A stretch of DNA of 64,000 nucleotides from Serratia proteamaculans_D (lineage in GTDB: Bacteria; Pseudomonadota; Gammaproteobacteria; Enterobacterales; Enterobacteriaceae), in the NCBI RefSeq assembly GCF_049959315.1, contig NZ_CP188201.1; one strand, 5' to 3'. Positions 58,749 to 64,000 of the stretch are shown here, piece by piece. The notes beneath the pieces were generated by a model. That model worked only from the letters and a program-made list of their open reading frames with translations. It was not told the DNA's origin and ran no database searches. Each line of letters begins with the position of its first letter. The first letter of the stretch is position 1. The position numbers and the translations under genes were made by a program.

Positions 58749-60947
58749 ATGGCGCTCTCCCCCGCAGTTAAAGATCAGATTGGCCAGTGGTACAAAGCCC
58801 TGCAGCAGCAAATACCGGATTTTATTTCCCGTGCACCACAACGGCAGATGATTGCCGAAGTGGCAAAAACGCTGGCCGGTGATTACCCACGCCACCTGGC
58901 GATTGAGGCACCGACCGGCGTGGGCAAAACCTTGTCGTACCTGATCCCGGGGATCGCCGTTGGCCGCGCCGAAAGCAAGCCGCTGGTGGTCAGCACCGCC
59001 AACGTAGCGCTGCAGGATCAGATCTACAGCAAAGATTTACCCCTGCTGAAGAAGATCATTCCCGATCTGAAGTTTACCGGTGCCTTTGGCCGCGGGCGCT
59101 ATGTTTGCCCGCGTAACCTGGCGGCGCTCTGCACTGACGTCAGCGAACAGGGTGACCTGATGCTGTTTTTGGGCGACGAACTGGCGCCCTCGAGCGGTGA
59201 AGAACAGGCGCTGTGCCAAAAGCTGAGCAAGGCGCTTGGCCGCCATGAGTGGGACGGGCTGCGCGACCATTATCAACTGTCGATCGACGATCCGCTGTGG
59301 ATCAAGCTGAGCACCGATAAAGCCAACTGCCTGGGCCGTAACTGCCATTACATTCGTGAATGCCCGTTTTATATCGCCCGTAAAGAGATTGAAACCGCCG
59401 ACGTGGTGGTGGCTAACCATGCGTTGGTGATGGCGGCGCTGGAAACCGAGTCGGTACTGCCGAACCCGAAAGAGCTGTTGCTGGTGCTGGACGAAGGGCA
59501 TCATCTGCCGGAAGTAGCGCGTGACGCGCTGGAGATAGAAGGCGAAATCACCGCCTTGTCGACCAATTTGCAGTTGGACATGATCGTGCGCCAGGTTGAG
59601 CAGTGCATGACGCAATACCGGCCGAAAAGCCCGCCGGGGTTGGCGAATGGCGAACGTTTGAAGAACCACTGCGAAGAACTGCGCGAACTGATCCAAATCT
59701 TTGAGCATCAGGTCAGCGCCTATTTGCCGACCGATACGATCATCGCCGAACATCGATTTGAAATGGGGGAACTGCCAACGGAGATGGTAGAAACCTGCGC
59801 ACGATTATTCAAGCTGACCGACGCCTTGCGTGGGGTGGCGGAGTTTATCGTCAATGACCTCAGCGAACAGACCGGCAAGCACGACATTGTGCGGCTGCAC
59901 CGTTCCATCATTCAGATGAGCCGCACCCTGGGTTATCTGGAGGCGATGAGTAAACTGTGGCGGCTGGCCGCGCTGGACAAGTCTTCCAATGCACCGATCT
60001 CCAAATGGGTCACGCGGGATCTGCGCGATAACGTTACCCATCTGTATCTGCACTGTGTGGGTATTCGCGTCAGCGATCAATTGGAAAAGCTGCTGTGGCG
60101 CAAGGTGCCGCACGTGGTGATCACCTCGGCGACGCTGCGCTCGCTGAACAGCTTTGCGCGCCTGCAAGAAATGAGCGGATTAAGTGAAAAGGCCGGCGAT
60201 CGCTTCGAATCCCTGTCTTCCCCCTTCAATCATGTGGAACAGGGCAAGATTGTTATTCCAAATATGCGCTTTGAGCCGGCGATGGCCAATGAGGCCGAAC
60301 ATCTGGAAGAGATGGCGCGCTTTTTCCGTGCCGAGCAGGCTACTGGCAAGCACAAGGGGATGCTGATCCTGTTCAGCAGCCATCGGGCAATGCAGACCTT
60401 CCTTAGCTATGTGACCGACCTGCGCCTGATGCTGCTGGTACAGGGCGATCAACCGCGCTATCGGCTGGTGGAAGAACACCGTAAACGGGTCGAAAAAGGC
60501 ACGGCCAGCGTGTTAATCGGCCTGCAGTCGTTTGCCGAAGGGCTGGATCTGAAAGGTGAACTGCTGACTCAGGTCCATATTCACAAAATCGCCTTCCCGC
60601 CGATCGACAGCCCGGTGATCCTGACCGAGGGCGAATGGCTAAAATCGCTGAAGCGTTATCCGTTTGAAGTGCAGAGCCTGCCAAGCGCCTCGTTCAACCT
60701 GATCCAGCAGGTGGGGCGACTGATCCGCAGTAATGAGTGCCACGGTGAGATCGTGATTTACGATCGCCGCCTGCTGACCAAAAGCTACGGTTCGCGCTTG
60801 CTGGCGTCACTGCCGGTATTTCCTATCGAACAGCGGGATGTGCCGGAGGCCGACAAGGCGCACCTGGCCGCGGTCAAATCTGCCGCTGCGGCGGAGAAAA
60901 AAGACAAAAAGCGCAAAAATCCGTTCGCCCGCCGACGTACGCGTTAA
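58749..60947 (+). CDS. dinG: ATP-dependent DNA helicase DinG
   Basis: A 732-aa superfamily 2 iron-sulfur helicase. Walker A APTGVGKT (54-61); cluster cysteines C120, C194, C199 and C205 are at the same positions as in E. coli DinG; DEGH follows in LLLVLDEGHHLPE. It resolves R-loops and D-loops with 5'-3' polarity and helps replication through transcribed genes. A basic tail of about 25 residues (KKDKKRKNPFARRRTR) extends the C-terminus. I did not find a LexA box directly upstream; the gene seems to be last in a three-gene run. It stops immediately before the Lrp-type gene stop. Confidence 0.95.
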   Translation: MALSPAVKDQIGQWYKALQQQIPDFISRAPQRQMIAEVAKTLAGDYPRHLAIEAPTGVGKTLSYLIPGIAVGRAESKPLVVSTANVALQDQIYSKDLPLLKKIIPDLKFTGAFGRGRYVCPRNLAALCTDVSEQGDLMLFLGDELAPSSGEEQALCQKLSKALGRHEWDGLRDHYQLSIDDPLWIKLSTDKANCLGRNCHYIRECPFYIARKEIETADVVVANHALVMAALETESVLPNPKELLLVLDEGHHLPEVARDALEIEGEITALSTNLQLDMIVRQVEQCMTQYRPKSPPGLANGERLKNHCEELRELIQIFEHQVSAYLPTDTIIAEHRFEMGELPTEMVETCARLFKLTDALRGVAEFIVNDLSEQTGKHDIVRLHRSIIQMSRTLGYLEAMSKLWRLAALDKSSNAPISKWVTRDLRDNVTHLYLHCVGIRVSDQLEKLLWRKVPHVVITSATLRSLNSFARLQEMSGLSEKAGDRFESLSSPFNHVEQGKIVIPNMRFEPAMANEAEHLEEMARFFRAEQATGKHKGMLILFSSHRAMQTFLSYVTDLRLMLLVQGDQPRYRLVEEHRKRVEKGTASVLIGLQSFAEGLDLKGELLTQVHIHKIAFPPIDSPVILTEGEWLKSLKRYPFEVQSLPSASFNLIQQVGRLIRSNECHGEIVIYDRRLLTKSYGSRLLASLPVFPIEQRDVPEADKAHLAAVKSAAAAEKKDKKRKNPFARRRTR

Positions 60948-61382
60948 TCAAAGCAGGGGGGGCAGGCGGCGCTTCACCGGCGTGGTTTTGACGATGGAAG
61001 TGTTGCTCTGCGCGCGCTCGGCCAGCCGATCGAGGATCTGGTCGAGTTGCTCCATCGAGTGCGCCACCAGCCGCACGATAAAACAGTCCTCACCGGTCAC
61101 CTTGTCACACTCAATCACCTCCGGGATATCCTGGATCAGCTGTTCGACCTTCTTGAGCATGCCCGGCAGCGGTTTGATGCGTACCAGCGACTGAAAAGCG
61201 TAGCCCAATGCCTGTAAATTGACGTTCAGGGTGTAACCCTGGATCACGCCATTTTCTTCCAGCCGACGCAGGCGTTCCGAAGTACTGGGTGAAGACAACC
61301 CGGCTCTGGCGCTGAGCGTTTTCAGCGACACCCGTGCGTCCTCGGCCAGCAGGGTCAGAATTTGGCGATCGATATCATCCAT
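60948..61382 (-). CDS. Lrp/AsnC family transcriptional regulator
   Basis: A 144-aa regulator: HTH (VSLKTLSARAGLSSPSTSERLRRLEENG, about 18-45) and a C-terminal RAM/ACT-like domain for amino acid sensing (EVIECDKVTGEDCFIVRLVA). It is divergent from a DMT exporter gene, the usual target, suggesting amino-acid-responsive export. The stop codons of this gene and dinG abut with no gap. Confidence 0.92.
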   Translation of the reverse strand: MDDIDRQILTLLAEDARVSLKTLSARAGLSSPSTSERLRRLEENGVIQGYTLNVNLQALGYAFQSLVRIKPLPGMLKKVEQLIQDIPEVIECDKVTGEDCFIVRLVAHSMEQLDQILDRLAERAQSNTSIVKTTPVKRRLPPLL

Positions 61383-61421
61383 AAATCCTCCATTAGGTTA
61401 ACTTCGCTTTATGCCTTCAAT

Positions 61422-61451
61422 AAAAAGGCAGTTAAGCATGTTAGCCTTTTT
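61422..61451. promoter_or_regulatory. Inverted repeat between the Lrp and DMT genes
   Basis: AAAAAGGC (61422-61429) pairs with GCCTTTTT (61444-61451) around a 14-base centre. It lies in the divergent control region, so an operator is likelier than a terminator. Confidence 0.35.
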
Positions 61452-61518
61452 TATGCCATGGAAACCGGTGCCGGAAAGTCGCAAGCTAAGCGTATTGAGA
61501 TATCCTGAGGAAATAACG

Positions 61519-62433
61519 ATGAACGCAGAGATAAAACGCGGCTCGCTGGAGATGATTGCCGCAATGCTGATTTCCGGCACCATTGGTTGGTTTGTGCTGA
61601 TGTCGGGCCAATCGGTAGTGAACGTGGTGTTCTGGCGCTGTGCGGTGGGGGCGCTGGTATTGCTGGCAATTTGTGCGGCGCTGGGCCAACTGCGGCGTGA
61701 CAGTCTGACCCGCACCACGCTGTTGGTGGCGATTGCCGGCGGCATTGCGCTGGTGATCAACTGGCTGCTGCTGTTTGCCGCTTATTCCTATGCGTCGATC
61801 TCCATCGCTACGGCGGTCTACAACACCCAACCCTTTATGCTGGTGGCGCTGGGGGCGTTGTTCCTGGGTGAGAAGCTGACTGCCCGCAAGCTGTTATGGC
61901 TGGTGCTGGCGTTTATCGGCATGATGCTGGTGGTGTTGGCGCAGCCGAAGCAGGCGGGCGGACAGAACAACTATCTGATCGGTATTCTGCTGGCGTTGGG
62001 GGCGGCGTTTTTCTATGCCCTGATGGCGCTGGCCGCCAAACGACTGAAAGGAACGCCGCCGCATCTGATTGCGTTGATTCAGGTGACGGTCGGCGTCGTC
62101 ATGCTGCTGCCGCTGGTGGATTTCCATGCACCGGCCAATGCCGGGCAATGGGGCATACTGTTGACGCTCGGGGTATTGCACACCGGGTTCATGTACGTGT
62201 TGCTGTACGGCGCGATCCAAAAGCTGCCGACCAACCTGATCGGCTCGCTGTCGTTTATTTATCCGATTGCCGCCATGCTGGTGGATCGGCTGGCGTTTGG
62301 TCACCGCTTGGTGGCGCTGCAATTTGCCGGTGCGGCCATCATCCTGCTGGCGGCTGCGGGCATGAACCTGCTGGGTGAGCGCCGCGTACGGCTAACGACT
62401 GCGCCAGGCGGCAAGCAGGCCTCCGAACAGTGA
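61519..62433 (+). CDS. EamA/DMT family transporter
   Basis: A 304-aa carrier with about ten hydrophobic segments in two EamA repeats (WFVLMSGQSVVNVVFWRCAV early; SFIYPIAAMLVDRLAFGHRL in the second). ATG 61519 with GAGGAAATAACG upstream is preferred over the ATG at 61411. Its divergent Lrp-type neighbour suggests control by an amino acid, possibly the exported compound. Confidence 0.9.
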   Translation: MNAEIKRGSLEMIAAMLISGTIGWFVLMSGQSVVNVVFWRCAVGALVLLAICAALGQLRRDSLTRTTLLVAIAGGIALVINWLLLFAAYSYASISIATAVYNTQPFMLVALGALFLGEKLTARKLLWLVLAFIGMMLVVLAQPKQAGGQNNYLIGILLALGAAFFYALMALAAKRLKGTPPHLIALIQVTVGVVMLLPLVDFHAPANAGQWGILLTLGVLHTGFMYVLLYGAIQKLPTNLIGSLSFIYPIAAMLVDRLAFGHRLVALQFAGAAIILLAAAGMNLLGERRVRLTTAPGGKQASEQ

Positions 62434-62503
62434 CAGTGCTGGCAAACGGCTGCGGCAGAGCTATGATAAAGCCTGTTTCCCGCTACGGTTTACCAGGTGA
62501 TTT

Positions 62504-63133
62504 ATGATTGATGCTTCCACACTTTTGTTGTTTTCCGGTGCCTGTCTGGCGCTGACGGTTACCCCCGGTCCGGATATGCTGCTGATTGTTTCGCGCAGTG
62601 TCAGTCAGGGGCGTCGCGCGGGTTTCGCTTCGCTGGCAGGGATCCAGCTCGGCACCTATTGCCACGCTTTGGCGGCAGCGTTAGGTTTGTCACAACTGTT
62701 CGTCGCGGTGCCGCTGGCCTATGACGGGGTGCGTATGTTAGGGGCGGCCTATTTGCTGTATCTGGCCTGGAAAACGCTACGAACCGGCAGCAGTTTACAG
62801 GCTTCCGCCGGGTTAGCGGCGGTACCTGCCATGCGGATTTTTCGGCAGGGGCTGTTTACCAATATCCTCAATCCCAAAATGGCGCTGTTCGTTCTGGCAT
62901 TGTTCCCGCAGTTTATCGATCCACAGGCCGGCTCGTTGGTGGTGCAGATGCTGTTACTGGCGACGGTGCTCAATCTGGTAGGGCTGCTGATTAACGGCGG
63001 GGTGATTATGGCGGTCAGCAATATGAAAAGCCGTTTTGTCGGCCGTCGCTTCAGTGCGCGTTGGCCGAATTACCTGCTGAGTGGCGTGTTTGCCGGGCTG
63101 GCCTGCAAGCTGATTTTTGACAGCCGTAAATAG
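62504..63133 (+). CDS. LysE/RhtB family amino acid exporter
   Basis: A 209-aa inner-membrane protein with the LysE family N-terminus (LALTVTPGPDMLLIVSRSVSQGRRAG) and FRQGLFTNILNPKMALFVLALFPQF, about six hydrophobic segments. It exports amino acids or homoserine lactones. A second exporter gene (DMT) lies 70 bp upstream on the same strand. It converges with the last gene, stops 2 bp apart. Confidence 0.92.
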   Translation: MIDASTLLLFSGACLALTVTPGPDMLLIVSRSVSQGRRAGFASLAGIQLGTYCHALAAALGLSQLFVAVPLAYDGVRMLGAAYLLYLAWKTLRTGSSLQASAGLAAVPAMRIFRQGLFTNILNPKMALFVLALFPQFIDPQAGSLVVQMLLLATVLNLVGLLINGGVIMAVSNMKSRFVGRRFSARWPNYLLSGVFAGLACKLIFDSRK

Positions 63134-63135
63134 CC

Positions 63136-63972
63136 TTATTCCTTCAATAACGCTTCAAACGCCGCGCTGGCCGGGCTTTGCGCCAGCGCGCTGTACATCA
63201 CCAGGCGTAAATGATTCTCCTCATCGACAATGAACGACGCATGTTCAAAAGTCACCTGGCCGACCCCCGGCACCTTGAAAGTACGCTGCCCCTGGCAACG
63301 ACCATGAATATCATGCTGCTGCCACAGTTGGCGGAACTGCGGCGACACTTGTTCCAGTGCCTGCACCCGTTGCTGCATGGTGGCGTCTTCCGGCGCGCGG
63401 GCGTAGTCGCGGCGAAAGCTGGCCAGAACCTGAGGCGCCTGCGCTTGCCACTCCACCAGCCGTTGGCTGAGCTGCGGATCGGCGAACAGCATCCACAGCA
63501 TGTTGCGCTGCTCCGCCGGACGATCGCCGATGGCGAACAGCCGCTCCGCCGCAGGGTTCCAGGCGATGATGTCCCAGCTCAGGTTCATGACATAAGCCGG
63601 ACGCAGTTGCAGATCGTCCAGCAGGCGGCGCACCAGCGGCGAAACCTGACACCACTGATGACCGACCGGTACCGGCGGGCGCTGATGCGCCAGTAAAAAC
63701 AGATGGTAGCGCCCGGTCGCGTCCAGCTTTAGCACCCGTGCCAGATTCTCCAGAAAATCCACCGAGGCGTTGATTTCCCGCCCCTGTTCCAGCCAGGTGT
63801 ACCAGGTGAGGCCGACGCCTGCCAGGGCGGCCACTTCTTCACGCCGCAGCCCCGGCGTTCTGCGCCGGGTGCCGCTCGGCAGACCTACCGCCTGCGGTGA
63901 TAACTTCTCACGTTTTTGACGCAGAAAATCCGCCAGATCCTGGCGGGTTCGGTTGAGGGTGCGCGGCGGCAT
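63136..63972 (-). CDS. XRE regulator with a MmyB-type ligand domain
   Basis: A 278-aa regulator: N-terminal HTH (LRREEVAALAGVGLTWYTWLEQGREINAS, about 43-70) and a C-terminal MmyB-like domain (about 110-260; MNLSWDIIAWNPAAERLF and LLFADPQLSQRLVEWQ are typical), which binds fatty-acid-like or small ligands in characterised members. The start ATG is at 63972. Targets are probably upstream, beyond the window edge. Confidence 0.9.
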   Translation of the reverse strand: MPPRTLNRTRQDLADFLRQKREKLSPQAVGLPSGTRRRTPGLRREEVAALAGVGLTWYTWLEQGREINASVDFLENLARVLKLDATGRYHLFLLAHQRPPVPVGHQWCQVSPLVRRLLDDLQLRPAYVMNLSWDIIAWNPAAERLFAIGDRPAEQRNMLWMLFADPQLSQRLVEWQAQAPQVLASFRRDYARAPEDATMQQRVQALEQVSPQFRQLWQQHDIHGRCQGQRTFKVPGVGQVTFEHASFIVDEENHLRLVMYSALAQSPASAAFEALLKE

Positions 63973-64000
63973 AGTGGCTGTCCTGTTGCTGTTAGTAATA

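Noticed and set aside
61422..61451. Terminator for the Lrp or DMT gene
   Set aside because: The repeat lies upstream of both divergent genes, so it cannot end either transcript; an operator reading is kept instead.
1..64000. CRISPR arrays, prophage, insertion sequences or tRNA genes
   Set aside because: No regularly spaced repeats, transposase or integrase frames, or cloverleaf-like stretches were noticed in any gap.

Overview
The window reads as a chromosomal segment of an enterobacterium of the Serratia type. It is GC-rich, densely packed, and carries close relatives of E. coli NudI, SseA, DinG, YdcR, an OmpF/PhoE-type porin and the SrfABC set among many transporter/regulator pairs. I see no rRNA, tRNA, insertion sequence, prophage or CRISPR array. 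The genus is inferred from gene content, not proven.

Layout. 1-1.9 kb: a SulP anion transporter (cut by the window edge) translationally coupled to a beta-carbonic anhydrase. 2.5-14.3 kb: a nickel-free urea assimilation block, allophanate hydrolase - urea carboxylase - GntR regulator - UrtABCDE urea ABC importer, headed by a near-consensus sigma-54 promoter with NtrC-like sites upstream. 14.3-19.1 kb: an orphan ParD-like antitoxin, a DUF2165 membrane protein, a Tat-exported phosphatase with a Pho-box-like site, an acetyltransferase and a RES/Xre-type toxin-antitoxin pair. 19.2-22.8 kb: a FAD monooxygenase behind a Fur box, DUF4865, a LysR regulator and SseA. 22.9-29.3 kb: the srfABC operon. 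29.4-34.9 kb: Nudix, DUF523, an NAD(P)-binding protein/AraC/SDR group, and a MocR regulator divergent from a DUF1127 protein. 35.1-40.9 kb: a Gfo/Idh/MocA dehydrogenase, an amidohydrolase/monooxygenase/isochorismatase-like cluster with its LysR regulator, and a lipoprotein made of a stand-alone TolA C-terminal domain. 40.9-47.4 kb: nudI, then a desaturase-like membrane oxygenase in line with an osmoprotectant-type ABC importer and a PhnD-like protein lacking a signal peptide. 47.4-55.7 kb: regulator/transporter pairs (SDR/LysR, DMT exporter, Cys-rich SufR-like regulator/MFS, XRE-cupin/GNAT), an acid phosphatase lipoprotein and a double-GNAT protein. 55.8-64 kb: a porin, GST, a carboxymuconolactone decarboxylase-like protein/tautomerase/dinG run, Lrp/DMT, LysE and a MmyB-type regulator.

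How it works together. The best integrated unit is the urea block: import by Urt, ATP-dependent carboxylation to allophanate, hydrolysis to ammonia and CO2, apparently under general nitrogen control. The best candidates for undescribed biology are the desaturase/ABC/PhnD-like cluster, the TolA-III lipoprotein, the Cys-rich regulator with two near-identical 17-bp sites, the inverted repeat covering the ribosome-binding site ahead of the run that ends in dinG, and the srfABC gene set.
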